Assembly: GCA_029860075.1 (NCBI GenBank)
Contig: JAOUBX010000023.1
Span: 1 to 55,139 of the forward strand
Reading direction: 5' to 3'
Source of the DNA: Deltaproteobacteria bacterium
GTDB taxonomy: Bacteria > Desulfobacterota > JADFVX01
Length of the DNA: 55,139 nucleotides
Position numbers and translations under genes: made by a program. How positions within the stretch are numbered: position 1 is the first letter of the stretch; every line of letters begins with the position of its first letter. Positions 10,001-19,507 of this stretch are shown here, piece after piece. Under the pieces are notes generated by a model. The model was not told where the DNA came from and made no database searches. It was given only the letters and a program-made list of their open reading frames with translations.

Positions 10001-10534
10001 GGCGCCGAAACAGGTGAACTGCAGGGATACCGACTCATGCTTTCCTGGCTCTTTATATGGCTCCTCTATAAAATCAAACCTCAAATGAGTGATTCAAAAC
10101 GTTCCTTTGACTGGCTTTTCGAAAGATATCTGGCATCGATGATCCGTAAATCTTTCATGACCCTCGGCGTTTTTGAAAAAGAGGCAGGCGAAGAAGCTCA
10201 GCTCCTCAGATTAATCATCAAGAATGAAGAAAAGCTGACTTTTGCCGGCCGTCCCTCTCTCCATTCTCAAATGGAAGGACTTTTCAAAATAGGCGCCGTC
10301 CAGGACTTTATCGATGTCAATATGCATGGGAACATCCTTTACTTCAACAAGGAAAAAATGGAAGTACTTATCTACTGGTTCTTTATCATGGCCCTTGTAA
10401 AAGGACTAACAGAGGGTGTTGACAGAAAGAAAGTCCTGGCAAATATGGAAGTCGTTCATAAAAAAGTCTCCCTCATTCTCAATTCGGCGGAAAAATCGGG
10501 CTACAGGCTGGAAGCGTTTCTGGCATTGCTCTAG
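7064..10534 (+). CDS. very large GH13 alpha-amylase-family protein
   Basis: The 1156-residue product has no signal peptide. A helical N-terminal region of about 300 residues without recognised motifs precedes a GH13 (beta/alpha)8 core at about 330-720. Conserved region I is D409-MVPNH414; region II holds the nucleophile D529 in RFDAAMTL; region III holds the acid/base E594 in LLAEAFWMM. Region IV reads FMNNPDE, so the transition-state Asp (D655) is kept but the usual preceding His is Pro654. A C-terminal region of about 350 residues follows. The family acts on alpha-glucans or related glycosides, but the enzyme specificity cannot be read here. A cytoplasmic place is inferred. The ATG at 7064 has a weak site. 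The gene stands between two separate units, and no glycogen genes are adjacent. Confidence 0.75.
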   Translation: MQKKIEKEEELKKRKALTLEFHIASDSRNRYHFREHLLTIRDDDVRENMRGIRLLADKVNRRRIEEKREGKPLYGSYLYAAGLLDVIFHYIIGRYSEEKAPGVLGELEEFLENQYGKEALQNLYSHFSGSFPALAVYKGEKKADDYLFGSDPSGIPNSRLILEELIILWLGNINPAFEPLIELINDKSLEKSTNYLSVMESINGFFKNKPAFGPDNEYLIDMLRSPALDSPDSLMGQIEFILKRWKNLLGRLADIILRGIDLIREEEKARDGFRPGETYVVQFSHDEDLERFSDDLDWMPKVVLMAKCTYVWLDQLSKTYDKNIYRLDHIPDEELDRLASRGFTGLWLIGLWERSRASKRIKQICGNPEAVASAYSLLDYDIAHDLGGEDAYENLRKRAWERGIRLASDMVPNHMGIDSRWLIEHPDWFVQLDYPPFPSYAFEGEDLCHDDRVGVFLEEGYWHKSDAAVVFKRVDYHTGETKFIYHGNDGTQMPWNDTAQLNFLKSEVREAVIQTILHVARKFPIIRFDAAMTLAKRHYQRLWFPPPGAGGDIPSRAEHSISNEEFQNLFPLEFWREVVDRVREEVPETLLLAEAFWMMEGYFVRSLGMHRVYNSAFMNMLKNEENAKYRMSIKNVLEFNPQILKRYVNFMNNPDEETAVAQFGKDDKYFGVCMMMSTMPGLPMYGHGQVEGFAEKYGMEYRRAYWDERPDSYLVARHEREIFPLLKKRYLFSGVENFLLYDFYNRAGYVDEDVFAYSNGAGNERALIIYLNKFRSAKGTIRLSAGYIHDGAIKQSTLGEGLGISHGDEKYCLFRDIITGLQYIRSNNEMLNNGIYVELEAFKYHVFLDFHEVEDDESRHYGRLHAYLNGRGVHSIEDALVEMEMQSLLHFFHEAINPGSLRYLAEGMTDGELDPGVLAAFEEKSTNLIKGYQSFESKATLPKGLVEDLKKTYRTIMSLPELAREDDSGWRAYLTTDPYGAETGELQGYRLMLSWLFIWLLYKIKPQMSDSKRSFDWLFERYLASMIRKSFMTLGVFEKEAGEEAQLLRLIIKNEEKLTFAGRPSLHSQMEGLFKIGAVQDFIDVNMHGNILYFNKEKMEVLIYWFFIMALVKGLTEGVDRKKVLANMEVVHKKVSLILNSAEKSGYRLEAFLALL

Positions 10535-10619
10535 CAAAGGTGTTTAACCACGGAGTATGTCACTGTCCCACTTTTCATTACTCCTCCCCCGCTTCTCAAA
10601 GTAAAAATTTAATGCAGAT

Positions 10620-10648
10620 TTGCCTTAAAAAAATTCCCCTCTTATGGT
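10620..10648 (+). promoter_or_regulatory. candidate sigma70 promoter of the pur-pyrE operon
   Basis: TTGCCT and TATGGT are separated by 17 bp, ending 42 bp before the purS ATG. Both hexamers match the consensus at four of six positions. It is the only reasonable pair in the 156-bp gap. Confidence 0.4.
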
Positions 10649-10690
10649 AAGATTGTTGATTCATTTAAATGACTAAAGGGATAATAAAAA

Positions 10691-10933
10691 ATGAAAGCAA
10701 AGGTTTACGTTACGCTAAAAAAAGGCATCCTTGATCCACAGGGAAAAGCGGTCCAGCATTCTCTCGGCGCCATGGATTTTGAGGAAGTTATCGATGTAAG
10801 GCAGGGAAAGGTTTTCGAACTGATCCTTGACGATAAAACTACCCCTGAAGAAGCTGAAAAGAGGGTAACGGAAATGGCCCGGCAACTCCTTGCCAACACA
10901 GTGATGGAAAACTTCAGGGTAGAAATAGAATGA
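10691..10933 (+). CDS. purS: phosphoribosylformylglycinamidine synthase subunit PurS
   Basis: The 80-residue product matches PurS along its whole length: [22 protein letters not shown] at the start and a typical [25 protein letters not shown] end. PurS is the small structural subunit that bridges PurQ and PurL in the three-part FGAM synthase of purine synthesis step 4. The ATG has AAAGGG 10 nt upstream. It is the first gene of the operon and overlaps purQ by 4 bp (ATGA), indicating translational coupling. Confidence 0.95.
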   Translation: MKAKVYVTLKKGILDPQGKAVQHSLGAMDFEEVIDVRQGKVFELILDDKTTPEEAEKRVTEMARQLLANTVMENFRVEIE

Positions 10934-11622
10934 AGTTCGCTGTTGTCGTTTTTCCGGGTTCCAATTGTGACCATGACTGCTACCACGTTGCCAAACACGT
11001 TATGGGGCAGGATACTTCCTTTATATGGCACAAAGACCATACCGATCTTTCCGCTTTTGACTGCATCATTGTTCCCGGCGGTTTCTCTTACGGAGATTAC
11101 TTAAGGCCCGGTTCCATTGCCACCCACTCTCCCATCATGCAGGATATTGTCTCTTTTGCCGGCAAAGGAAAGTTCGTCATAGGCATATGCAACGGTTTTC
11201 AGATATTAACGGAAGCAGGTTTATTGCCCGGCGTTCTCATGCGAAACAGGACGCTCCGCTTTATCTGCCGCGACGTTGAACTGACTGTGGAGAATAAGGA
11301 CACACCCTTTACCTCCGCTTACAAAGAAGGCCAGGTCGTCCGCATTCCCATCGCCCACCATGATGGAAACTATTTTACCGATGAAAATACGCTTAAAAGC
11401 ATTGAAGATAGTAACCAGGTAATATTCAGATATACCGATAAACGGGGAGAAGCATCAGTAGAAGCAAATCCCAACGGCTCTTTGAATAATATTGCCGGCA
11501 TATGCAATAAAGAGAAGAATGTACTGGGAATGATGCCTCACCCCGAGCGCTGTGCCGAAAAAGCGCTGGGCAATGAAGACGGTAAGGCCATCTTTGAATC
11601 GATTGTCAAATACCTTTCCTGA
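10930..11622 (+). CDS. purQ: phosphoribosylformylglycinamidine synthase glutaminase PurQ
   Basis: The 230-residue class I glutamine amidotransferase has nucleophile C87 in GICNGFQ and the His/Glu pair H204/E206 in MMPHPER. It releases ammonia from glutamine for PurL in FGAM synthesis. The N-terminal FPGSNCDHD and the [14 protein letters not shown] loop are PurQ signatures. Its start overlaps the purS stop by 4 bp, and purL follows after 43 bp. Confidence 0.96.
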   Translation: MKFAVVVFPGSNCDHDCYHVAKHVMGQDTSFIWHKDHTDLSAFDCIIVPGGFSYGDYLRPGSIATHSPIMQDIVSFAGKGKFVIGICNGFQILTEAGLLPGVLMRNRTLRFICRDVELTVENKDTPFTSAYKEGQVVRIPIAHHDGNYFTDENTLKSIEDSNQVIFRYTDKRGEASVEANPNGSLNNIAGICNKEKNVLGMMPHPERCAEKALGNEDGKAIFESIVKYLS

Positions 11623-11665
11623 GAAATTTTCTCTATCCCCCTTAACAATTGACGAATAAATAAAA

Positions 11666-13870
11666 ATGAGTGAAATAACTGAAGAAATCATAAAAAGCCA
11701 CGGTCTGAGCAAAGAAGAGTACAGCAAGATCCTCGACATTCTGAAGAGGGAGCCCAACCTGCTTGAGCTGGGTATCTTTTCCGTTATGTGGAGTGAACAC
11801 TGTTCCTACAAATCATCGAGGGCGCATCTCAAAAACTTCCCCACCGAAGGCCCCCGGGTAATCCAGGGCCCCGGCGAAAACGCAGGCGTTGTGGATATCG
11901 GTGACGGTCTGGCCGTTGCATTCAAAATGGAGTCTCACAACCACCCCTCCTTTATCGAACCCTATCAGGGCGCAGCAACAGGTGTGGGCGGCATTATGAG
12001 AGACGTTTTCACTATGGGCGCAAGACCCGTGGCCAACCTCAATTCCTTAAGGTTCGGTTCTCTCGAACTTGCGAAACACAAGTATTTATTAAAAGGTGTC
12101 GTTGAAGGAATTGCAGGCTACGGTAACTGTATGGGCGTGCCCACCATCGGCGGCGAGACCTATTTTGACGAATGTTATAACGGCAATATTCTCGTCAACG
12201 CCTTTACTCTCGGCCTTGTCAAAAGTGACAAAATATTCAGGGGCTATGCCTCGGGTACAGGCAATCCCGTTATTTATGTAGGCTCCAAAACAGGAAGAGA
12301 CGGCATTCACGGCGCCACCATGGCCTCGGAAGAGTTTGACGAAGGTTCCGAAGAAAAAAGACCCACCGTTCAGGTGGGAGATCCCTTTACGGAAAAGCTG
12401 CTCCTCGAAGCCTGTCTCGAACTGATGAAAACCGATTACATCGTCGGTATTCAGGACATGGGGGCGGCAGGACTCACCTCTTCATCATTTGAGATGGCAA
12501 GCCGCGCCGGAACAGGCATTGAAATGAATCTCGACAATGTTCCCCAAAGAGAAAAAGAAATGACGCCTTACGAGTTGATGCTCTCCGAATCACAGGAAAG
12601 AATGCTCATGGTCGTCAAGAAGGGCTGCGAAAATAAGGTTAAGGAAATATTCGACAAATGGGACCTCGACTGTGCCGTTGTGGGCGCCGTAACCGATGAC
12701 GGAATCATGAGACTCGTCGAAAAAGGAAAGATCGTCGCCGAGCTTCCCATCGAACCGCTTGCTGAAGGGGCACCTGTTTACAACAGGCCTGTAAAAAAAC
12801 CTGACTATATTGATGAACTGAAAAACACCGATCTCCATGCTCTAAAAACACCTTCCAACCTGAATGAAGTACTTCTTGACCTCATGGATACACCTAACAT
12901 AGCATCGAAGAAGTGGATATACAGGCAGTACGACCACATGGTAAGAACCGATACGGTTCTTCTTCCGGGTTCCGATTCGGCAGTGATCAGGGTTAAGGGA
13001 ACCTCAAAGGGCGTGGCCATGACGAGTAATTGCAACTCAAGGTACTGCTATCTCGATCCTTATCTTGGCGGACAAATAACAGTGGCGGAAAATGCAAGAA
13101 ACATCGTCTGCGCCGGCGCAAAACCACTGGCGGTAACAGACTGCCTAAATTTCGGCAACCCCGAAAAGCCCGAAATCATGTGGCAGTTTGCCCAAGCCGT
13201 CAAGGGTATTTCCGACGCCTGCAAGGCCTTTGAAACACCTGTCGTAAGCGGCAATGTGAGCCTCTATAACGAAACCAGGGGGGAAGCCATCTACCCCACA
13301 CCAACGGTAGCCATGGTGGGCCTTTTAGAAAATGTTAATCTCCACTGCACACAATGGTTCAAAAACAGCGGCGACCTTATTGTCTTACTCGGTAAGAATA
13401 AAAACGAACTGGGCGGCAGTGAATACCTGAAACTCGTTCACAAAATGGTGACCGGGGCGCCACCGGAACTGGATGTGGAACTGGAAAAATCGGTTCAGCA
13501 GACCTGCCTTGAGGCAATCGGGGCGGGCATTATCGAATCCGCCCATGATTGTGCAGAAGGCGGCCTGGCCGTCGCCCTGGCTGAGTGCTGTATTTCAGGC
13601 CCTGCCCTCATAGGAGCGACAATAGAACTCCATGCCAATGGCAACAGGAAAGATGCCCTCCTCTTCGGTGAAAGCCAATCGAGAATTATTCTCTCACTAA
13701 ACAGGCGATATATGGATAAACTTGAAGATATCGCCTGCCGCTATGACACGCCACTGGAAGTAATAGGCGAAGTGGGCGGTGAGTATCTTCTTATCAATAA
13801 CTCCATCAACGCAGATGCCGGGAGCCTTTATGAGGCCTGGGATAAAGGGATTGAAAGGCGAATTTCCTGA
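11666..13870 (+). CDS. purL: phosphoribosylformylglycinamidine synthase PurL (small type)
   Basis: The 734-residue product is the small PurL form that needs separate PurS and PurQ, both encoded just upstream. Visible signatures are the N-terminal [17 protein letters not shown], the [14 protein letters not shown] and ESHNHPS nucleotide and substrate loops, and the [16 protein letters not shown] motif. It performs the ATP-dependent conversion of FGAR to FGAM in the cytoplasm. The ATG at 11666 lacks a clear Shine-Dalgarno site, the weakest in this operon. Its TGA shares one base with the purF ATG (TGATG). Confidence 0.97.
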   Translation: MSEITEEIIKSHGLSKEEYSKILDILKREPNLLELGIFSVMWSEHCSYKSSRAHLKNFPTEGPRVIQGPGENAGVVDIGDGLAVAFKMESHNHPSFIEPYQGAATGVGGIMRDVFTMGARPVANLNSLRFGSLELAKHKYLLKGVVEGIAGYGNCMGVPTIGGETYFDECYNGNILVNAFTLGLVKSDKIFRGYASGTGNPVIYVGSKTGRDGIHGATMASEEFDEGSEEKRPTVQVGDPFTEKLLLEACLELMKTDYIVGIQDMGAAGLTSSSFEMASRAGTGIEMNLDNVPQREKEMTPYELMLSESQERMLMVVKKGCENKVKEIFDKWDLDCAVVGAVTDDGIMRLVEKGKIVAELPIEPLAEGAPVYNRPVKKPDYIDELKNTDLHALKTPSNLNEVLLDLMDTPNIASKKWIYRQYDHMVRTDTVLLPGSDSAVIRVKGTSKGVAMTSNCNSRYCYLDPYLGGQITVAENARNIVCAGAKPLAVTDCLNFGNPEKPEIMWQFAQAVKGISDACKAFETPVVSGNVSLYNETRGEAIYPTPTVAMVGLLENVNLHCTQWFKNSGDLIVLLGKNKNELGGSEYLKLVHKMVTGAPPELDVELEKSVQQTCLEAIGAGIIESAHDCAEGGLAVALAECCISGPALIGATIELHANGNRKDALLFGESQSRIILSLNRRYMDKLEDIACRYDTPLEVIGEVGGEYLLINNSINADAGSLYEAWDKGIERRIS

Positions 13871-15270
13871 TGTTTGACAAGTTAAAGGAAGAGTGCGGCG
13901 TTTTTGGTATTTACAATCATCCTGAGGCATCCAACCTGACCTATCTCGGTCTTTATGCACTTCAGCACAGAGGCCAGGAGGGCGCAGGAATGGCGTCATC
14001 TGACGGCAAGCGGATCTATTCCTACAGGGACATGGGTCTTGTTGCCGATATATTTAATGAGGAAATCATATCGAGGCTGCCGGGAAGTTCGGCTATCGGC
14101 CATGTGAGATATTCCACATCAGGAGGCAGTGAAAGAAAAAACACGCAGCCCATTGTCGTCGACTATTCAAGAGGCCAGATCGCCCTCGCCCATAACGGAA
14201 ATCTCGTTAACGCCGGTATTCTCAGAAGTGAACTCGAAGCCTATGGTTCTATATTTCAATCAACGACGGACTCGGAAGTTATTATACATCTTCTTGCAAC
14301 GTCACACGTCAATTCGCTCGTCGACAGGATTTCCGATGCACTCTCCAAATTACAAGGGGCCTATTCTCTTCTTTTTCTCACCGAATCAAGGATGATCGCT
14401 GCCAGAGACCCGCAGGGAATCAGGCCGCTCTGTTACGGCAAACTCGACGGCGGTTACGTAGTCGCCTCCGAAACCTGTGCCCTCGATCTCATCGGCGCAA
14501 AGTATATTCGTGATGTTGAGCCCGGCGAGATACTCGTCTTCAAGGGAAACGAGGTCACCTCCATCAAGCCCTTTTCTGAAAAAAAAGCGGCCCACTGCGT
14601 ATTCGAATACATCTATTTTGCAAGGCCCGACAGTTATATATTCGGTAAAGGCGTATCGGAAGTAAGAAAGGAATTCGGCAAAAGCCTGGCCCGTGAGCAT
14701 CCCGTCGAAGCCGATGTGGTCATTCCCGTTCCCGACTCGGGAGTAACGGCAGCCATCGGCTATGCCGAGGAATCGGGCATTCCTTTCGCCATGGGTATTA
14801 TCAGAAATCACTACGTTGGAAGAACCTTCATCGAACCGGAACAGTCCATCAGGCACTTTGGTGTAAAAATCAAGCTCAATGCCGTCAGGGACTTACTGGA
14901 AGGCAAGCGCGTCGTCGTTGTCGATGATTCCATCGTGAGAGGAACGACAAGCCGCAAAATCGTTAAAATGATCAGGGAGGCAGGTGCAAAAGAGGTCCAT
15001 CTCAGGATCAGTTCTCCACCCACTTCCTTCCCCTGCTACTACGGAATCGATACGCCCACAAGAAACGAACTGATCGCCTCTTCCCACAGCGTTGATGAAA
15101 TCAATAAGTATGTTACCTCCGATAGCCTGGGCTATCTCACTTTTCCCGGAATGCTGAGAGCGGCCGGTGAAAATTTAAGTTTCTGTGACGCCTGTTTTTC
15201 AGGCAACTATCCTATTGAATTCTACAATGAAACCCAGAATGAGCAAATGCCGCTATTTGATAAACGATGA
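13870..15270 (+). CDS. purF: amidophosphoribosyltransferase, Fe-S propeptide type
   Basis: The 466-residue product is PurF, which makes phosphoribosylamine from PRPP and glutamine, the first step of purine synthesis. The predicted N-terminal nucleophile is C9 after an 8-residue propeptide (MFDKLKEE). The PRPP site is [14 protein letters not shown]. Cysteines at 243, 389, 439 and 442 (FCDAC near the end) match the [4Fe-4S] ligand pattern of the Bacillus-type enzyme, where the cluster gives oxygen sensitivity. It overlaps purL by one base. Order in the operon (step 4 genes, then step 1) is a common arrangement. Confidence 0.96.
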   Translation: MFDKLKEECGVFGIYNHPEASNLTYLGLYALQHRGQEGAGMASSDGKRIYSYRDMGLVADIFNEEIISRLPGSSAIGHVRYSTSGGSERKNTQPIVVDYSRGQIALAHNGNLVNAGILRSELEAYGSIFQSTTDSEVIIHLLATSHVNSLVDRISDALSKLQGAYSLLFLTESRMIAARDPQGIRPLCYGKLDGGYVVASETCALDLIGAKYIRDVEPGEILVFKGNEVTSIKPFSEKKAAHCVFEYIYFARPDSYIFGKGVSEVRKEFGKSLAREHPVEADVVIPVPDSGVTAAIGYAEESGIPFAMGIIRNHYVGRTFIEPEQSIRHFGVKIKLNAVRDLLEGKRVVVVDDSIVRGTTSRKIVKMIREAGAKEVHLRISSPPTSFPCYYGIDTPTRNELIASSHSVDEINKYVTSDSLGYLTFPGMLRAAGENLSFCDACFSGNYPIEFYNETQNEQMPLFDKR

Positions 15271-15284
15271 AAGGATAGACTAAT

Positions 15285-15833
15285 ATGGAAAGAGAACGGC
15301 TTCTTAATATCCTCAGGGAAAAGTCCTATGAAAAACGTGAAGTAACGTTGGCATCGGGTAGAAAAAGTGATTTTTACATCGACTGCAAACAGACCACCCT
15401 CGACGCTGAAGGAGCATATCTGACAGGCAAACTCATGTATGAGATCATTAACCGCCTGGATGAGAAAATTGAAGGGGCAGGCGGATTAACGCTCGGCGCC
15501 GACCCTATTGCTACAGCCGTCTCCATTGCAAGCTATCAGGCAGGCAAACCGCTTCCTGCTTTTATCATCAGAAAGGAACCCAAAGGCCACGGTACGGGCC
15601 AGTGGCTGGAAGGGACGAAAAACCTGAGAAAAGGCTCAAAAGTCGTCATCGTCGAAGACGTAGTCACCACCGGCGGCTCATCTCTCAAGGCCGTCAAAAG
15701 AGCTGAACAATCAGGCCTTAATGCGGCCCTCATCCTCGCACTCGTCGACCGCTGTGAAGGTGGCAGGGAGAATATTGAAAAAGAGGGCTATAAACTCAAG
15801 TCCCTCTTCGAAAGAGCTGAAATCGTCGGCTGA
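15285..15833 (+). CDS. pyrE: orotate phosphoribosyltransferase
   Basis: The 182-residue product has the PRPP-binding signature VVIVEDVVTTGGSS at about 120-133 and the RKEPKGHGTGQWLEG flexible loop of PyrE. It adds ribose-phosphate to orotate in UMP synthesis. The ATG follows AAAGGA and lies 14 bp after purF, so purine and pyrimidine genes are probably co-transcribed. A strong terminator begins 57 bp after the stop. Confidence 0.96.
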   Translation: MERERLLNILREKSYEKREVTLASGRKSDFYIDCKQTTLDAEGAYLTGKLMYEIINRLDEKIEGAGGLTLGADPIATAVSIASYQAGKPLPAFIIRKEPKGHGTGQWLEGTKNLRKGSKVVIVEDVVTTGGSSLKAVKRAEQSGLNAALILALVDRCEGGRENIEKEGYKLKSLFERAEIVG

Positions 15834-15890
15834 ATTATTTACCGCAGAGGACGCTGAGTTGGCGGAGAAAATCGAGTAATTTGAATTTAT

Positions 15891-15919
15891 AAAGCCACAT
15901 CAGAAGGTGTGGCTTTTTT
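15891..15919 (+). terminator. rho-independent terminator of the pur-pyrE operon
   Basis: AAAGCCACA pairs perfectly with TGTGGCTTT around an 8-nt loop and is followed by more T residues. Confidence 0.92.
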
Positions 15920-15948
15920 CTTTATCGCTTTTCCAATCCCTAAATATT

Positions 15949-15988
15949 CAAATCCCCCCTCACTCCCCTTTGCTATAGTGGGGGAATT
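15949..15988. repeat. dispersed C/G-run repeat, partial copy
   Basis: The segment tcaaatcccccctc followed by ccctttgctat and a G-run closely resembles two fuller copies at 52318-52412 and 52532-52616. It lies between the pyrE terminator and the ferredoxin gene. It is probably a fragment of a dispersed non-coding repeat family. Confidence 0.65.
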
Positions 15989-16007
15989 AAAACCTTGGTA
16001 ATCATTG

Positions 16008-16553
16008 CTATTTACTTATCCTTATCCTGATGGCCTCCCCCTTACACCCGGCAATACAAGCCCCACAACCATTACAATCACTCTCCACTACCCTGGCAAA
16101 GCCCGCATCACTCATAATAACGGCATCTTCCGGACAATTATCAACACAATAAGCGCAGCCCGCCTCATGAGCGGGAGCACAGCGGCCCGCGCTTATCCGC
16201 GCCAGCCCCAGGTCTTTAGTTCCATTTTCGAAGTTAAGCGCCCCTGAGGGGCAAACCTTGACACACTCCCCGCAGTAGGTACAGTAAGCGTCTTTAAAAT
16301 CGAGATAAGGCGTCTTGACTGCAAGCCCTGCCCTGCTGTTGAAATAACGGATTATCCCCTGGGGACAAATTTCACCGCAGCCCCCGCACTTTTCACAGGT
16401 AGATAAAAAATGCGTCTCACTTTGTGACCAGGGAGGACGTATCCCCTTTGGCGCCATAGAGGCCACCTTCCGGTCAACGGCCTTGCCCACTTCCTCAGCG
16501 GCTACACCAAAAAGCTTCTTTAAAAATTCACTGCGTGTAATTTTTTCACTCAT
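16008..16553 (-). CDS. NapF-like ferredoxin with four [4Fe-4S] motifs
   Basis: The 181-residue product carries four cysteine groups: CEKCGGCGEICP, CTYCGECVKVCP, a CAPAHEAGCAYCVDNCP version with an inserted spacer, and CNGCGACIAGCK. This suits up to four [4Fe-4S] clusters and resembles NapF-type ferredoxins. NapF assists periplasmic nitrate reductase maturation, but no nap genes are in the window, so the partner is unknown. The N-terminus (ITRSEFLKKLFG) resembles the tail-less start of NapF. The ATG has no strong ribosome site. It converges on pyrE and is probably monocistronic. Electron transfer in the cytoplasm is inferred. Confidence 0.72.
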   Translation of the reverse strand: MSEKITRSEFLKKLFGVAAEEVGKAVDRKVASMAPKGIRPPWSQSETHFLSTCEKCGGCGEICPQGIIRYFNSRAGLAVKTPYLDFKDAYCTYCGECVKVCPSGALNFENGTKDLGLARISAGRCAPAHEAGCAYCVDNCPEDAVIMSDAGFARVVESDCNGCGACIAGCKGEAIRIRISK

Positions 16554-17130
16554 CTGCTTTTATGAGATATTATTTTGACCACAGGGAGAAATCTTTCGCC
16601 AAAGAAACAAATAAGAGGATTTCTCAGGCACATTCGAAATAACAAAACTTAAAGGTATCTCTAAAAATTCGAAGGAGTTGATGATAACATGGCGAAAAGG
16701 ACGAAAAAACGCCGTTTACATGGAGTAAATAAACATTTTGAGCCACTTTTTACGCCTTTAGCACGGCAGCCATCGTATTTTTAAAAGTTCCCTTAAAATA
16801 TATTTCTACATAATATAGCATGAGCAACAGGAATGTAAACTCTTGAGCCACGGTCATGACAGAATAAACACAGAAAGAGCCATAGACCAGGGACTTGACC
16901 GATTAACACAGATTTTGAGCCTTAAACTTGTCACCTCCACCGTAATTTTTTAAAATTCAGACCTGCACCGACTGATAATTACGCTATTTTTTTAAGCTAT
17001 TATCTGATTATAACGTCCTCATTATGGAATGTATAAAAGCCCGCTTCATCAAGGGTTGCTCTTTCAGCATTATATGTTATGCTTTTTTATAGTAAAGCTC
17101 CCATGAACAGTTCAAAGTGAGGGCAAGCAA
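16554..17130. other. 577-bp intergenic region, no gene seen
   Basis: This AT-rich divergent region has no convincing ORF. It contains filler resembling common dispersed tracts (gattaacacagattttgag near 16904). Only the candidate promoter near its right end was recognisable. Confidence 0.5.
17056..17083 (+). promoter_or_regulatory. candidate sigma70 promoter of the REC-PilZ gene
   Basis: TTGCTC and TATGCT are separated by 16 bp, 48 bp before the ATG at 17131. Confidence 0.4.
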
Positions 17131-17862
17131 ATGATAAATGGCAATGAGAAACGGAAAAAAATCCTTCTTGTTGATGATTCAAATTTTTTTCTTGAAGTCG
17201 AGAAGGATTTCTTCAACAGGACTGACTGTAATGTTATAACGGCAAACAACGGCGTTGAAGCCCTTAAGATCATAGAGAGTGATCGCCCTGACATGATCCT
17301 TATGGATCTATACATGAGGGAGATGAGAGGTGATGAATGTTGCAGGAAAATCAAGGAAAATCCCCTGACAAAAGACATTCCCATCGTCATAGTCACCCAT
17401 TCTGTAAGTACGGCAGACAGGGAGCAATGCAAAGAGGCAGGCTGTGATGATTTTATTGTTAAGCCTATCAATAAGGCAACCGTTCTCGACAGAGTAAGAA
17501 AATTTATCGGCGTTGACGTAAGGGAATATGAAAAAGCGCCCATCAGCACGGAAGTAATCTATGCCATAGAGAACAGTCCCCACAAAGGCTATGCCTATGT
17601 CATTAGTGAAGAAGATATCTATATTAAGGGAGACATCCTTCTCCATGTTGGAAATGTGGTAAAAATTATTTTTAATATTGCAGGGATAAAAGCGGACATA
17701 GAGGCCGAATGTGAAGTCGTCTGGACAACATCAGGACGGACGGATCTCCTCCCTGAAATCATGCCGGGCATGGTTATGAAATTTATAAGTATCAGCAAGG
17801 AAAATAGAGAATACATCTCAAGTTACGTTAACCTGGTAAATTACATCTTTAGCAAGCCCTGA
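17131..17862 (+). CDS. response regulator with C-terminal PilZ-like domain
   Basis: The 243-residue product has a receiver domain at 10-126, with the acidic pair D15/D16, phospho-acceptor D59 (MILMDLYM) and K111 (FIVKPI). A beta-rich C-terminal region of about 110 residues (ECEVVWTT...PGMVMKFISIS) resembles the PilZ-related domain found after receiver domains in myxobacteria and relatives. The N-terminal RxxxR motif used by canonical PilZ to bind cyclic di-GMP is not visible, so binding is doubtful. GAGGG precedes the ATG. It is a lone regulator without an adjacent kinase. Receiver call is firm; PilZ call moderate. Confidence 0.78.
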   Translation: MINGNEKRKKILLVDDSNFFLEVEKDFFNRTDCNVITANNGVEALKIIESDRPDMILMDLYMREMRGDECCRKIKENPLTKDIPIVIVTHSVSTADREQCKEAGCDDFIVKPINKATVLDRVRKFIGVDVREYEKAPISTEVIYAIENSPHKGYAYVISEEDIYIKGDILLHVGNVVKIIFNIAGIKADIEAECEVVWTTSGRTDLLPEIMPGMVMKFISISKENREYISSYVNLVNYIFSKP

Positions 17863-18274
17863 CCTGCAGCCTGCAACAGCCCTAAAAACCTTTTGTAACA
17901 AAGCGGGAAATATTGTATATGCTTCCTGCAACGACGAAACTTTTCAAAAGATTGTGTCATTCCCGCATTGTTTAAGCGGGAATCCCTTTGGTTTATAAAC
18001 AAGGGAAAAGTATGAGAGGAAATAAGAAAGTAGGGGCAGTGAGGTCGGACCAAGTCAAGCACTGGATTTGAAGAAAAAATCTCCTAAAATAACCTCTTTT
18101 TTTGTCCTTAAAAGCCTCATTTTAGGGACGAAATAAGCGGTCCAGTATTTTAAAGGATTCCCATTTTTGTAAATTCTGTACGTTCTGTAGATAAATAGGC
18201 TTATTATTTTCACTCCAATCCTTTGCGACTTTGCGCGAGATGAAAAAATCTTTAAGACCGGGCTCCCCGTCCCA
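17863..18274. other. intergenic region between convergent genes
   Basis: No convincing gene was found in these 412 bp. Apart from the inverted repeat at 17959-17983, the tract tcctttgcgactttgcgcgag near 18220 resembles common dispersed intergenic text. No tRNA or riboswitch was recognised. Confidence 0.45.
17959..17983. repeat. ATTCCCGC / GCGGGAAT inverted repeat
   Basis: ATTCCCGC and GCGGGAAT flank a 9-bp spacer. This motif is widespread as a dispersed hairpin in proteobacteria. It lies after the REC-PilZ gene and may terminate transcription, but no T-run follows. Confidence 0.55.
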
Positions 18275-19507
18275 TTAGGGCATAGCCGCATTCACCTCAA
18301 CATGAGCGGAATTGCCCATATCCGAAAGGGAGCGAATACGGTAATACCACCTCGCGCCTGACGTTGCAGAACTGTCATTGAAAATGTATGATTGCCTGGC
18401 ATTGCCCGGCACAATAGTACCGCTGCTGTAATTACCATCCAGCGAAGAAGCCTTCCGGATTTCATAACCTTTTACACAACCGGGATCCTGGGGCGCAGGC
18501 TTCCATGTGAGGAAAACACCGGAAACGGTAGGCACGGCCTGAACCTCTTGCGGCTCATCGGGGCCGCCTTTGGGATCACTTTGTTTATCGACCCAGGTCC
18601 ATTTAATAATTTTGTACTCCTTTTTGGATCGCATCCAAGTATAAACATCACCGGAATGTGAAACAACAGGGTCTCCATATTCTGCAACCGGTATGGATTT
18701 ACCCATCGATCCAGGTTGAGGCTCATACATGGAAAGAGGCAGTTCAAGCATTCCTTTTTCCTTACCGCAAATGTCGTACCGATAAACCTGTCTGATACGG
18801 TCGCCCGACGCATTTACAAATATTTTAATATAATAAAGGAAGCGGTTTTCATCACGATAGTCTACCTCAACAGGCTCTTTGGCAAAAATCGTGTAGGTTT
18901 CATCGGAATAGGATAAGGTCGTTTTTATTACAGGTCCTTCGCGCCGGCTGCTCTTTATTCCCAGCGCCAAAGGCTGTTCTGAATAGGTTTGAAGCAGTTC
19001 ACCCTCAATTGAGTAGTTATAACCTTTTTCCTCCTCAGCATTCCATACATAAATTGCTTTATTTGCGACTTCAAGTACTGAAGTATTAAAATTATAAGCA
19101 GTTCTTTTATCAATCCAAAGCCATTTTCGCCGGTCTATGCTATAGACACCTGCCCTGGGCTTTGAAGCTTTTGTATCCCAATAAAACCCGGCTAATCTAT
19201 CGGCATCTATTACAACCATGTCATACAATGTACTAAAACTTTTTGAGTATTCCCCATTCATTGTAAATATCTTGAATCTGTAATTAAGCCAGTCTTCAAT
19301 AATGATTCTGTCATCAGGTAGAATATGAATTTTTACAGGAAACTTATCTTTCATTATCCCCGATTTATATCCAAATTCTGTTAGTCCTCTCCCCCAGGGC
19401 CCTTTAATAACAGTGGTTGGTCCCACCCAATCAGCAAATGACAGACTTGCATTTAAAATAATAAATAAAAACAAGAAGGAGCCCATATATTTTTTTATTA
19501 ATCTCAT
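18275..19507 (-). CDS. secreted protein of unknown function with fibronectin type III-like C-terminus
   Basis: The 410-residue product has a signal peptide (MRLIKKYMGSFLFLFIILNASLSFA, cut near 25). A long region of beta repeats (about 60-310) suggests a propeller-like fold because of recurring 'D.I.Y.W' strands, but no named repeat is clear. The last 90 residues (PQEVQAVPTVSGVFLTWKP ... YYRIRSLSD) read as a fibronectin type III domain. It is therefore expected in the periplasm or outside. The ATG has a weak ribosome site. No neighbour suggests a role, and I do not assign one. Confidence 0.65.
   Translation of the reverse strand: MRLIKKYMGSFLFLFIILNASLSFADWVGPTTVIKGPWGRGLTEFGYKSGIMKDKFPVKIHILPDDRIIIEDWLNYRFKIFTMNGEYSKSFSTLYDMVVIDADRLAGFYWDTKASKPRAGVYSIDRRKWLWIDKRTAYNFNTSVLEVANKAIYVWNAEEEKGYNYSIEGELLQTYSEQPLALGIKSSRREGPVIKTTLSYSDETYTIFAKEPVEVDYRDENRFLYYIKIFVNASGDRIRQVYRYDICGKEKGMLELPLSMYEPQPGSMGKSIPVAEYGDPVVSHSGDVYTWMRSKKEYKIIKWTWVDKQSDPKGGPDEPQEVQAVPTVSGVFLTWKPAPQDPGCVKGYEIRKASSLDGNYSSGTIVPGNARQSYIFNDSSATSGARWYYRIRSLSDMGNSAHVEVNAAMP

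Noticed and set aside
16554-17130. tRNA or small RNA gene in the large gap
   Set aside because: No cloverleaf or strong paired structure was found by eye.
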